Part shown: positions 1-8,349 of the stretch, piece by piece
Position numbering within the stretch: position 1 is the stretch's first letter
Layout: the number at the start of each line of letters is the position of its first letter
DNA from: Candidatus Moraniibacteriota bacterium
GTDB lineage: Bacteria; Patescibacteriota; Minisyncoccia; Moranbacterales; UBA1568
DNA: 45,911 nt
Direction of reading: 5' to 3'
Assembly: GCA_018061645.1 (NCBI GenBank)
Contig: JAGOTT010000009.1
Span: 1-45,911 of the forward strand
The notes under the pieces: generated by a model
What the model was told of the DNA's origin: nothing
Seen by the model: the letters and a program-made list of their open reading frames with translations, nothing else
Databases searched by the model: none
Translations under genes and position numbers: made by a program

Positions 1-126
1 AAGCAGGGAGACTCCTTCTATGTCATTCCCGGCACGCTCCCGTCCGGGAGGTATACTCTCTCCGTGAAGGTTCTGGACAAGGCGGGGAATACGGCGGCAC
101 AGGCGGTTTCGGTGCGGGTGTGGTGA
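1..126 (+). CDS. C-terminal end of a surface/secreted protein (partial)
   Basis: An open frame enters from the left edge in frame 1 and stops at TGA 124-126, leaving 41 residues. The end has alternating hydrophobic and polar residues, including YTLSVKVLDKAGN and a terminal VSVRVW. That pattern is typical of the last strands of a bacterial Ig-like or cadherin-like beta-sandwich domain in extracellular proteins. The start and most of the gene lie outside the window, so family and function cannot be fixed. Confidence 0.55.
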   Translation, partial: KQGDSFYVIPGTLPSGRYTLSVKVLDKAGNTAAQAVSVRVW

Positions 127-157
127 GGGGAGATCGGCTGACGAAGCGAGTCTCGAC

Positions 158-186
158 TTGGGAAGGGTTTTCGCGTATGCTATTCG
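158..186 (+). promoter_or_regulatory. Possible promoter for the DUF475 gene
   Basis: TTGGGA (158-163) lies 17 bp before TATTCG (181-186), which is preceded by TGC as in extended -10 promoters. The -10 is a poor match, so this is a weak candidate. Transcription would start about 20 nt upstream of ATG 215. Confidence 0.3.
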
Positions 187-214
187 GTGTAATGCGATTA
201 CGCGGCACCGCCCT

Positions 215-1159
215 ATGGATATTCTCTCCGCACTGCTCATCGTCGTCGGACTCATCGTGTTCGAGATCGTCTCGAGCATCGATAACGCCGTCATCAACGC
301 AGAGACGCTCTCGACCATGGGCGCGAAGGCGCGACGGTTCTTCCTCACGTGGGGAATCTTCTTCGCGGTGTTCGTGGTGCGCGGATTCCTGCCGTGGCTC
401 ATCGTCTGGGCGACCGTCCCGACACTCGGTTTTTTCGGCTCCTTCACGGCGACATTCTCGAACGATCCGAAGGTATCCGAGGCGATTCAGATGTCGGCGC
501 CGATCCTCCTGCTCGGCGGAGGTGTTTTTCTCCTGTTCCTGTTCTTTCACTGGCTGTTCATCGAGGAGAAGCACTTCGGCTGGCACCGGGTCGAGCCGTT
601 CTTTCTCCGGCAGGGGGCGTGGTTCTATGCCACGATCTCGCTCCTGCTTACGGTCATCGTTTGGTTCGCGCTCAAGGAAAGCCCGATGCTCGGGTTCGGT
701 GCGGTCGTCGGCTCGACGGCGTTCTTCATTACGCACGGATTCCGTCAACATGCGGAAGCGATGGAAAAGCGGCTCGCCGGGAAAGATTCCGGATTGTCCG
801 ATATCAGCAAGATCCTCTATCTCGAAGCGATCGACCTTTCGTTCTCGATTGACGGCGTGCTCGGTGCGTTCGCGTTCACTCTTTCGGTGCCGCTCATCCT
901 GCTCGGAAACGGAATTGGCGCGGTCGTGATACGGCAGCTTACGGTCGCGAACATCGACCGGATCAAGAAATATCTCTATCTCAAGAACGGGGCGATGTAT
1001 TCGATCGCCATCCTCGGGTGCGTCATGGTCGGGCACGCGTTCCGTATCCATATCCCTGAGTGGTTCGCTCCGCTTTCGACCATGCTCATCATCGGCTACT
1101 TTTTCCGCCGATCGCTTCGGATCGCTCCCGATGCGGATCTCAGGGCGACGCATGCATAA
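215..1159 (+). CDS. DUF475 family integral membrane protein (TerC-like)
   Basis: This 314-residue protein has about eight hydrophobic segments. Its N-terminus contains FEIVSSIDNAVINAETL, and a second FSIDGVLGAFAF motif follows in the C-terminal half. Acidic SxDN/SxDG motifs inside paired membrane segments are characteristic of the DUF475/TerC superfamily, whose better-known members are linked to metal-ion homeostasis. The ATG at 215 was chosen because the open frame upstream of it (from 158) is hydrophilic and lacks protein-like character, while MDILSALLIVVGLIVF begins a good membrane segment. glyA follows 18 nt downstream, so the two may be co-transcribed. The family is fairly certain. The transported ion is unknown. 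Confidence 0.85.
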   Translation: MDILSALLIVVGLIVFEIVSSIDNAVINAETLSTMGAKARRFFLTWGIFFAVFVVRGFLPWLIVWATVPTLGFFGSFTATFSNDPKVSEAIQMSAPILLLGGGVFLLFLFFHWLFIEEKHFGWHRVEPFFLRQGAWFYATISLLLTVIVWFALKESPMLGFGAVVGSTAFFITHGFRQHAEAMEKRLAGKDSGLSDISKILYLEAIDLSFSIDGVLGAFAFTLSVPLILLGNGIGAVVIRQLTVANIDRIKKYLYLKNGAMYSIAILGCVMVGHAFRIHIPEWFAPLSTMLIIGYFFRRSLRIAPDADLRATHA

Positions 1160-1177
1160 ACGGCCATCAATACCATC

Positions 1178-2413
1178 ATGATGGAGACACTCACGCAGAC
1201 GGATCCGGCGGTCGCGGAGATCATCGGAAACGAAACGCGACGACAATCGGAAGGACTCGAGATGATCGCGTCAGAAAACATCGTTTCCGGTGCGGTTCTT
1301 GCCGCACTCGGGTCGGTGTTCACGAACAAATATGCCGAAGGGTACCCCGGGAAGCGCTATTACGGCGGGCAGGAGTGGACGGATGCCGTCGAAACGCTCG
1401 CGATCGACCGGGCGAAGGAACTTTTCGGAGCGGAGCACGCGAATGTTCAGCCGCATTCGGGGGCGCAGGCGAATCTTGCCGCCTACATGGCGATACTGAA
1501 CCCTGGGGACACGGTGCTCGGCATGGATCTTTCGCACGGAGGACACCTGACGCATGGGCACCCGGTGACGCTTCCGGCGAAGATCTACCGGTTCGTCCGA
1601 TACAAGACGGAATTGGACGGAAGTATCGATCATGAAGAATTGGAGAGACTCGCAGAGACAGAACAGCCGAAACTCATGCTCGCAGGGTTCTCCTCGTATA
1701 CCAGGGAAATTGACTATGTGCGATTCGCCGCTATCGCGAAGAATGTCGGCGCGGTCGCGATGATGGATATGGCGCATATCGCCGGACTCGTCGCGGGAAG
1801 TGCGCTTCCCTCCCCCGTGCCGCACTTCGATATCGTCACGGCGACCACGCACAAGACGCTCCGCGGTCCGCGCGGGGGACTCATCCTTTGCAAGGAATCG
1901 TTCGCTGAGAAAATAGACAAGACGGTATTCCCCGGAACGCAAGGGGGGCCGCACATGCATACGATCGCGGCCAAGGCGGTCGCCTTCGGCGAGGCGCTCC
2001 GTCCGGAATTCGGGGAGTATGCACGACAGGTATTGAAAAATGCGAAGACACTCGAACGAGTGTTCGTGGAGCGGGGTGTGAAGCTTGTCTTTGGCGGGAC
2101 GGACAATCACATGCTGCTCATCGACACGGTCGCATCATACGGTATTCCGGGAAAGGAGGCGCAGGAGATCCTCGACCGGATCGGTATCTCCGCGAACAAA
2201 AACGTCATCCCGGACGACCCGCGGGGACCGTCGGACCCGTCGGGTCTCCGTATCGGCGTTCCTGCCGCGACGACGCGCGGCATGAAGGAACCTGAGATGG
2301 AGCGTATCGCCCTATGGATCGATTCGGTGTTGCGCTCGCGCGACGACGGAACGACCTCGGAGGATATTGAAAAAGAAGTGAGAGTGCTCTGCAAAAAATT
2401 CCCAATCGTCTGA
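1178..2413 (+). CDS. glyA: Serine hydroxymethyltransferase
   Basis: SHMT converts serine and tetrahydrofolate to glycine and 5,10-methylene-THF in the cytosol, feeding one-carbon metabolism. The 411-residue length is normal for the family. Family signatures are present: EMIASENI near residue 30, NKYAEGYPGKRYYGG, the PLP-contacting DMAHIAGLVA, and TTTHKTLRGPRGG with the Schiff-base lysine at residue 226. Two ATGs are adjacent (1178 and 1181), and either could be used. The next gene begins 5 nt after the stop, so the two are probably one transcript. No folate genes are next to it. Confidence 0.97.
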   Translation: MMETLTQTDPAVAEIIGNETRRQSEGLEMIASENIVSGAVLAALGSVFTNKYAEGYPGKRYYGGQEWTDAVETLAIDRAKELFGAEHANVQPHSGAQANLAAYMAILNPGDTVLGMDLSHGGHLTHGHPVTLPAKIYRFVRYKTELDGSIDHEELERLAETEQPKLMLAGFSSYTREIDYVRFAAIAKNVGAVAMMDMAHIAGLVAGSALPSPVPHFDIVTATTHKTLRGPRGGLILCKESFAEKIDKTVFPGTQGGPHMHTIAAKAVAFGEALRPEFGEYARQVLKNAKTLERVFVERGVKLVFGGTDNHMLLIDTVASYGIPGKEAQEILDRIGISANKNVIPDDPRGPSDPSGLRIGVPAATTRGMKEPEMERIALWIDSVLRSRDDGTTSEDIEKEVRVLCKKFPIV

Positions 2414-2418
2414 TCCGT

Positions 2419-3216
2419 ATGAAAGGCATCATCCTTGCTGGCGGTACCGGGACACGGCTTCTTCCGCTCACCTCCGTGCTCTCCAAGCAGCTTCTCCCGG
2501 TCTATGATCGGCCGATGATTTTCTATCCGCTCAACACGCTCATCGCGGCGGGTATCCGGGATATCCTCCTCATCGTGGCGCCGGAGTACTCGGGGGCGTT
2601 CCTGAACCTGCTCGGTTCCATGTTCCGCAAACACGGCGTGAATCTCTCGTTCGTGGTGCAGAAGGAGCCGCGCGGACTCGCCGACGCGTACCTCCTTGCG
2701 GAGGATTTCCTCGACGGCGGACCGTCGGCGCTCATCCTGGGCGACAACATCTTCGAGGATGATTTCACCGAGGCTATCGGTGGTTTCGAGAAGGGTGGGC
2801 GGATCTTCGCGAAGCGCGTTTCCGACCCGGAACGCTTCGGGGTGGTGGAATTCGACGAGGAGACAGGGAAGGCGGTATCGATCGAGGAAAAGCCGGAGAA
2901 GCCGAGAAGCGCGTACGCTATCCCAGGCCTCTACCTCTTCGACGGTCGGGCGACGGAAGTGGCGAAACGGCTCGTTCCCTCCGAGCGGGGCGAGCTCGAG
3001 ATCGTCGATATCCATCGGGCGTATCTCGCGTGGGACGAGCTCGACGTCCGCGTGCTCGAGGGCGCATACTTCGATACCGGGACGCACGATTCGCTCCTTG
3101 CGGCGAGCCTCTATGTGAAGGAAAAGCGGTTCAAGGACCGGTTCGACCCGCTCGTGAACGAAGCGATCGCGGATTTCAATACCGAATACAAGCGGCTCGT
3201 TTCACTCCGAAGATAG
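2419..3216 (+). CDS. rfbA: Glucose-1-phosphate thymidylyltransferase-like nucleotidyltransferase (RmlA type)
   Basis: The protein begins MKGIILAGGTGTRLLPLT, the nucleotide-binding loop of sugar-phosphate nucleotidyltransferases, and continues with KQLLPVYDRPMIFYPL, typical of RmlA/RfbA, which makes dTDP-glucose from glucose-1-phosphate. Later motifs ALILGDNIF, VEFDEETGKAVSIEEKP and YFDTGTHDSLL also match. At 265 residues it is shorter than typical RmlA (about 290) and lacks part of the C-terminal region. No rmlB, rmlC or rmlD is in the window, so the exact nucleotide preference is inferred. It starts 5 nt after glyA and is followed by a terminator. Confidence 0.8.
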   Translation: MKGIILAGGTGTRLLPLTSVLSKQLLPVYDRPMIFYPLNTLIAAGIRDILLIVAPEYSGAFLNLLGSMFRKHGVNLSFVVQKEPRGLADAYLLAEDFLDGGPSALILGDNIFEDDFTEAIGGFEKGGRIFAKRVSDPERFGVVEFDEETGKAVSIEEKPEKPRSAYAIPGLYLFDGRATEVAKRLVPSERGELEIVDIHRAYLAWDELDVRVLEGAYFDTGTHDSLLAASLYVKEKRFKDRFDPLVNEAIADFNTEYKRLVSLRR

Positions 3217-3230
3217 ATGGTCTGAAAAGA

Positions 3231-3275
3231 AAAAACCCGTAGGCGCTCGTTTTATGAGGCTACGGGTTTTATGCT
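3231..3275 (+). terminator. Rho-independent terminator after the glyA-rfbA unit
   Basis: An 11-bp perfect stem pairs AAAACCCGTAG (3232-3242) with CTACGGGTTTT (3260-3270), with a 17-nt loop and flanking A and T runs. It ends the upstream unit and could work in both directions. Confidence 0.8.
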
Positions 3276-3330
3276 TTTATATTGTACGGATTGAATGACA
3301 ATTATACATCTTTTAATGTATTTTGTCAAG

Positions 3331-3359
3331 TGTCAGAGAGACGTGAATCCTGTTAGAAT
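3331..3359 (+). promoter_or_regulatory. Promoter of the galU envelope operon
   Basis: A TG-extended -10, TAGAAT (3354-3359), sits 17 bp after a weak -35, TGTCAG (3331-3336). The surrounding AT-rich stretch between the terminator and galU stands out in this GC-rich DNA. Transcription would begin about 27 nt upstream of ATG 3393. Confidence 0.55.
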
Positions 3360-3392
3360 ATGGACATATGTGACTCGTAACGGGCGACGACT

Positions 3393-4283
3393 ATGACTCA
3401 GGAATTGGGACGGAAGGTGAAGAAGGCGATCTTTCCGGTGGCGGGGTTCGGGACGCGGTTCCTCCCGGCGACCAAGGCGCAGCCCAAGGAGATGCTCCCG
3501 GTCGTGGATAAGCCGGTGGTGCAGTACCTGGTCGAGGAGGCGGTCGCTTCCGGTATCGAGGAGATCATCTTCGTGACGGGGCGCGGCAAACGGGCGATCG
3601 AGGATCACTTCGATGTGTCCTATGAGCTCGAGACGACGCTCGTCGAGAAGAACAAACACGACCTTCTCGAGGTGGTGAAGAATATTTCCGGACTCGCGAA
3701 GTTCTCATATGTGCGGCAGCCCATCCCGCTCGGGGACGGGCACGCGCTTCTTCAGGCGGCACACCTCGTGGACGACGATGAGAGCGTGCTCGTCATTTTC
3801 GGTGACTGTCTTTATGACAGCGCGGTTCCGGCATCGAGACAGCTCATCGAGGCATATGAAGAGTATCATGCTCCGATCATCGGACTTTCGGAAGTGGCGC
3901 TCGAGGACGTGTCGAAATTCGGCGTGATCGGAGGCGATCGGCAAGGGGAACGGGATTGGAAGGTGACGCACATCGTCGAGAAGCCGAAACCGGAGGATGC
4001 GCCGAGCCGTGCGGTCGCGGTCGGGAAGTATATCATCACGCGCGAAGTCTTTGCGGCGCTTGCGGGTATGGACTCCGGGAAGTCCGGGGAGATCCGTCTC
4101 GCGGACGCGTTCGACGCGATGCTTGGGAACGGGAAACCTCTCTATGGGCGTATGCTCGAGGGGGAGTGGCTCGATACGGGTGACAAGTTCGGATTTCTCC
4201 AGGCGACCATCCATTACGGATTGAGACACCCGGAAGTCGGTGGAAAGCTGCGGAAGTATCTCGAAAGCCTCCATATCTCATAA
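3393..4283 (+). CDS. galU: UTP--glucose-1-phosphate uridylyltransferase
   Basis: GalU makes UDP-glucose from UTP and glucose-1-phosphate, supplying glycosyltransferases for surface polysaccharide. The 296 residues are standard length. Diagnostic segments are AIFPVAGFGTRFLPATKA (nucleotide binding), PKEMLPVVDKPVVQYLVEEA, IIFVTGRGKRAIEDHFD and the later EWLDTGDKFGFLQATI. It is the first gene of a run that continues with a membrane protein, a GT4 glycosyltransferase, DUF4012 and murJ, all envelope-related. The ATG at 3393 follows a recognisable promoter. Confidence 0.96.
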   Translation: MTQELGRKVKKAIFPVAGFGTRFLPATKAQPKEMLPVVDKPVVQYLVEEAVASGIEEIIFVTGRGKRAIEDHFDVSYELETTLVEKNKHDLLEVVKNISGLAKFSYVRQPIPLGDGHALLQAAHLVDDDESVLVIFGDCLYDSAVPASRQLIEAYEEYHAPIIGLSEVALEDVSKFGVIGGDRQGERDWKVTHIVEKPKPEDAPSRAVAVGKYIITREVFAALAGMDSGKSGEIRLADAFDAMLGNGKPLYGRMLEGEWLDTGDKFGFLQATIHYGLRHPEVGGKLRKYLESLHIS

Positions 4284-4294
4284 ACGGATACCTC

Positions 4295-5014
4295 ATGTAT
4301 TGGATTTATCTCGCGCTGTTCGTCCTTGCCGTACTGACGCCCGAAGTGGTCACGGGAAAGGTGTTCATGATTCCTGAAGAGGAGACCGAGGCACTTCTCG
4401 TACTTCTTTTCGGTTCGACGGGCTTTCTTATTTACTTTGCCAAGGAGAAGGCGCTCATCCGGCATATCCGGGAGAAACTCCGGCTTCAGCAGGAGAAACA
4501 CGACATCACGCGAGACCTCTCCGATTCCTATTCGTATATCGGCGAGGCGAACCGGAAGATGGATTTTCTCAAGGGGCTCGTCACGTCGCTTCCCGTGACG
4601 CTCGACCGGTTCCGGAAGGGAGAGAAGAAGAACGCGTATGAAGGTCTTTCGAAAGCGATACTGCTCTTCGCGAAGACGGAGTCGTTTTCGCTCCGTATCG
4701 TCGATCGGGAACGGAAACGCGTCGAAAAGGAGATACGTGAAGGGAAAGGGGATCCATGCTTCTCGCTCGCTGTCCCGGTGCTTCTCGGTTCCGACCGCGT
4801 GTTCCGGGAGGAGGACGGGTGCGTCATCGTGCGGTCGCCATCGTCGGTTGGTCCGTATGTCGCCTATCTTTCCTTCGGGAAATCCGCGAACCATATCGAG
4901 GATAGCGGAATATTCGAGGCATTCGCCGCGGAGGGACTCGCGCTTTTCTTTCTTGAGAAGAGCTGTGACGGTCTTCGTGTCGTGAAATCGGGGGAAAACG
5001 AAACGGTATCATGA
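4295..5014 (+). CDS. Membrane-anchored protein with coiled coil and GAF-like C-terminus, unknown function
   Basis: I do not recognise this 239-residue protein. Two membrane segments are visible near residues 2-19 and 32-49, followed by a charged probable coiled coil (about 50-95) and a globular soluble domain to the end. The domain's alternating strands and helices, including CFSLAVPVLLGSDRVF and GPYVAYLSFGKSANHIED, look like a GAF/PAS-type sensor fold, but that is an impression only. Its stop overlaps the start of the glycosyltransferase (ATGA at 5011), so the two are translationally coupled. A role in sensing or regulating envelope polysaccharide synthesis is inferred from position. Confidence 0.65.
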   Translation: MYWIYLALFVLAVLTPEVVTGKVFMIPEEETEALLVLLFGSTGFLIYFAKEKALIRHIREKLRLQQEKHDITRDLSDSYSYIGEANRKMDFLKGLVTSLPVTLDRFRKGEKKNAYEGLSKAILLFAKTESFSLRIVDRERKRVEKEIREGKGDPCFSLAVPVLLGSDRVFREEDGCVIVRSPSSVGPYVAYLSFGKSANHIEDSGIFEAFAAEGLALFFLEKSCDGLRVVKSGENETVS

Positions 5015-6132
5015 GGATAGGGATCGATGCGCGCTTCTACGGATCCGTCGGGAAAGGACTCGGGCGCTATACCGAAAAACTCATCGAACACCTTGAGAAG
5101 ATCGCGCTTCCCGGGGACGAGTTCGTCGTATTTCTTCGGAGGGAGAATTTCGACGATTATGTCCCGGCTCGGCCGATGTTCCGGAAGGTACTTGCGGATT
5201 ATCCGTGGTACGGATTCGGGGAGCAGGTCGTTTTTCCCTGGATACTTCTCCGTGAGCGGCTCGATCTCGTGCACTTTCCGCATTTCAACGTGCCCGTTTT
5301 CTATCGTCGACCGTTCGTCGTGACGATACATGACCTCATCCTGTTGCGCTATCCGACGACCCGGAATACGACCCGGAGCATTCTCACCTACTGGATCAAG
5401 TTTCTCGCGTATCGGTTCGTGATCGCGAGGGCGGTGCGGCGCGCGAAACGGATCCTGACCGTATCGCATTTTACGGAGGCGGATATCCTGAAGGAATATC
5501 CGTGCGCTTCGGGTAAGATCGTCGTGGCATATGAAGGATGCGAGCTTCGGAACGCCGCTCCGGAACGCGCGAATCATCCGGATGGCGGATGCCCGCCGCA
5601 TGGTATACTGTCTCCGTACTTCCTCTATGTCGGGAACGCCTATCCGCATAAGAATCTCGAGGCGTTCATTCCGCTTGCCGGACGGTTCCCGGAGGTACGG
5701 TTCGTACTCGTCGGAAGGCAGGATTTTTTCTATCGGAGACTGAATCGGAAGGTCGAGGCTGCAGGTGTCGGGAATATCGTTTTTCGTGGGTTCGTCCGGG
5801 ATGACGAACTCGCTACGCTCTATCGCGATGCCAGAGGATATGTATTCCCGTCGCTCTATGAGGGATTCGGGCTGCCGCCACTGGAGGCGATGCGCTTCGG
5901 TACGCCGGTCGTCGCGTCTTCCCGGGGTTCGCTTCCGGAAGTGCTCGGGGATGCCGCACTTTTTTTCGATCCCGAGAATGCGGATGAGCTTGCTGATCGT
6001 GTCAGGACGATCCTGTCCGATGAAGCGCTCGTCCGGACTCTTTCGGAGAAAGGATACGTGCGCGCGAAAATGTTCCGATGGGAAGCCATGGCGGAAGCAT
6101 CGCTTGAAACATATCGGGAAGCGGTAGGATAA
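5011..6132 (+). CDS. Glycosyltransferase family 4 (GT-B fold)
   Basis: This 373-residue enzyme begins MRIGIDARFYGSVGKGLGRYT, the N-terminal pattern of GT4 retaining glycosyltransferases. It has VTIHDLILLRYP and LTVSHFTEADI in the first Rossmann half. In the second half, YFLYVGNAYPHKNLEAFI and the donor-binding EX7E region around FPSLYEGFGLPPLEAM follow. Such enzymes move a sugar from a nucleotide or lipid donor onto a glycan at the cytoplasmic face of the membrane. The acceptor is unknown. It overlaps the preceding membrane protein by 4 nt and precedes the DUF4012 gene by 6 nt. galU upstream could supply its donor. Confidence 0.92.
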   Translation: MRIGIDARFYGSVGKGLGRYTEKLIEHLEKIALPGDEFVVFLRRENFDDYVPARPMFRKVLADYPWYGFGEQVVFPWILLRERLDLVHFPHFNVPVFYRRPFVVTIHDLILLRYPTTRNTTRSILTYWIKFLAYRFVIARAVRRAKRILTVSHFTEADILKEYPCASGKIVVAYEGCELRNAAPERANHPDGGCPPHGILSPYFLYVGNAYPHKNLEAFIPLAGRFPEVRFVLVGRQDFFYRRLNRKVEAAGVGNIVFRGFVRDDELATLYRDARGYVFPSLYEGFGLPPLEAMRFGTPVVASSRGSLPEVLGDAALFFDPENADELADRVRTILSDEALVRTLSEKGYVRAKMFRWEAMAEASLETYREAVG

Positions 6133-6138
6133 AACGAC

Positions 6139-8328
6139 ATGCGACCTTCGAAGAAAAACGTGATACCGCAGATGTTCGATGTCCGTCCTATCGACCGGAC
6201 GGGCGGTTTGGATTGGCGACGCATACGTTCCGTCGGCGAATCCGGTGCCTTTCCGGAACCGGCGGCACGGGAATCGGTCCGTGACGATACCGCTCCGGAG
6301 CGGCAAGTTCCCTTTCCGGATCCCTTGCCGGATTTCAGGGAAGAAAGACCTTCTTCTCCCGTCTCTCGTTCGCGACGTGGCATCCCGTTTCGCATGCTCG
6401 CGTTCGCGGCGCTTTCGATTCTCTTTCTTGTCGGGGGCGTATTCGGCGCGATCCAGATATTTTCCATCAAGGGTGACGTGCTCGGTGAGAGTTCCGCGGG
6501 AATTTCGTCCGTCGATAGCGCTCTCCGGGAACTTTCTTCCGCGCGATTCGGGAATTCTGTCGATCGCTTTGCCGAGGCGTACGCGTCTTTTTCCGCCGCC
6601 TCAGATTCGCTTGGAACGATAGGAAACGAACTCGCGAAAGCTACGAGATTCGTTCCGGGTCTGTCGATGTTCTCTTCGGGCCAGGGCGTCATCGAGGCAG
6701 CGAAGCATCTTTCGAGCGCCGGGATTTCGATGAGCCGGATGCTCGCGCTCCTTCCGGTCTCTCCGGGGGATGTCCGCGTATCCGAAACGTCGCTTCTCGC
6801 TGTCCTTCTGGAGGCGGAAAAATTTTCCGAGGCGGCGCTCTCGGATATTTCGCTCGCCGAGGAGAGTCTGTCGCGTGTCGAAGAGGATGATATCCCCGAA
6901 GAGAAACGGGAGTCGTTCCGTCTGCTCCGGGAGAAGCTGCCGATCGCGAAATCGCTCCTGTCCGGCTTCGACCATCACGCGCTGCTTCTCCGTGAACTGC
7001 TCGGCGAAAACGGGCCACGCGTCTATCTGCTCCTGTTCCAGAACAACCACGAACTCCGTCCGACCGGCGGATTCATCGGAAGCTATGGATTTCTCGAAGT
7101 GACCCATGGACATGTCCGAAAATTCCTCATCGACGGCATCTTCAATCCGGACGGACAATTCAAGGAGAACATCGTTCCTCCCGGTCCGATCCGGAAGGTG
7201 AGCGCGGGGTGGAGTCTTCATGACAGCAACTGGTGGCCCGATTTTCCGACCTCGGCCGAGAAGGCGATGCTTTTCTACGAGAAGACGGGCGGACCGACGG
7301 TTGACGGGATCATGACGATGACTCCGTCCGTGGTAGAGAAGCTGCTCGCCGTGACCGGACCGATTCCGATGCCGGAATACGGAGTGACGATCGATGCGGA
7401 AAATTTCATGGCGGCGGTTCAGGAAGAGGTCGAGGTGAAATATGACAAGGAGCTGAATCAGCCGAAGAAGATCATCGCCGACCTTGCGCCGCTTCTTCTT
7501 GACCGGCTGCTCCAGTCGAAAGATAAGACGGTCGCGCTTGCCGCCGCCGAAGCGCTTTCGAAAGGACTCGACGAGCGGCACATCCTCCTGTATTCTCGGA
7601 ATGTCGAGGCACAGAGACTGCTTGACGATGCCGGGTGGTCCGGCCGGTTGCTTCCGACCGAAAAGGACTATCTTTCCGTGGTGCACACGAATCTCAACGG
7701 ATACAAAACCGACGGCGTCATCAAGGAAGAGATCGAACATAAGGCGGATATCCGGGCGGACGGTTCCGTCATCGATACCGTCCGGATCACCAGGCGGCAC
7801 GAAGGAGGAGAGACACCGAACGAGTGGTGGAACAAGGTGAACTCGGATTATCTGCGGGTGTATGTCCCGGAGGGATCGGAGCTCCTTTCTGCGAAAGGGT
7901 ACACGTACGAATTTCCGGTCGACCCGCTCGACTACGATGCGCTCGGGTTCCGACGCGACCCGGACGTGGAGCGCGAGGAACGTCTGACGACGATCCATGA
8001 AAGCGGAACGAGAGTATCCCGGGAATCCGGAAAAACCGCATTCGGAAACTGGGTGTATGTGAGTCCGGGCGAGAGCGTGACGGTGGAATATTCATATCGA
8101 CTTCCGTTTTCCGTTTCGCCGACGGAGACGGAGCCCGTTTCGTATTCCGCGCTGTTTCAGAAGCAGTCGGGTAGTCCGGGAAGCGCGCTTTCGCATACAC
8201 TCTCGTTTCCGGAGTCGTTTTTTCCGGTATGGAATACGTCGGGGAGCCAGCTTGTCCGGAAGGATCTCTTGTCCCGCGCGGAACTCTCGACTGATGCGTT
8301 CTTCGGCGCGGTATTCATGAAACGATAA
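6139..8328 (+). CDS. DUF4012 domain-containing membrane protein
   Basis: The 729-residue protein has a cytosolic N-terminus of about 84 residues, one membrane helix (about 85-107) and a long extracellular part. The DUF4012 core is recognisable from LLLFQNNHELRPTGGFIGS through LHDSNWWPDFPTSAEKAM to GGPTVDGIMTMTPSVVEKLL. This family is common in CPR and Gram-positive bacteria near surface polysaccharide and peptidoglycan genes. Its biochemical role is not established to my knowledge. Here it sits between a glycosyltransferase and murJ, which fits a part in cell-surface assembly. Spacing is 6 nt upstream and 21 nt downstream. Confidence 0.9.
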   Translation: MRPSKKNVIPQMFDVRPIDRTGGLDWRRIRSVGESGAFPEPAARESVRDDTAPERQVPFPDPLPDFREERPSSPVSRSRRGIPFRMLAFAALSILFLVGGVFGAIQIFSIKGDVLGESSAGISSVDSALRELSSARFGNSVDRFAEAYASFSAASDSLGTIGNELAKATRFVPGLSMFSSGQGVIEAAKHLSSAGISMSRMLALLPVSPGDVRVSETSLLAVLLEAEKFSEAALSDISLAEESLSRVEEDDIPEEKRESFRLLREKLPIAKSLLSGFDHHALLLRELLGENGPRVYLLLFQNNHELRPTGGFIGSYGFLEVTHGHVRKFLIDGIFNPDGQFKENIVPPGPIRKVSAGWSLHDSNWWPDFPTSAEKAMLFYEKTGGPTVDGIMTMTPSVVEKLLAVTGPIPMPEYGVTIDAENFMAAVQEEVEVKYDKELNQPKKIIADLAPLLLDRLLQSKDKTVALAAAEALSKGLDERHILLYSRNVEAQRLLDDAGWSGRLLPTEKDYLSVVHTNLNGYKTDGVIKEEIEHKADIRADGSVIDTVRITRRHEGGETPNEWWNKVNSDYLRVYVPEGSELLSAKGYTYEFPVDPLDYDALGFRRDPDVEREERLTTIHESGTRVSRESGKTAFGNWVYVSPGESVTVEYSYRLPFSVSPTETEPVSYSALFQKQSGSPGSALSHTLSFPESFFPVWNTSGSQLVRKDLLSRAELSTDAFFGAVFMKR

Positions 8329-8349
8329 CGACGTATTTCTTCGAACCGT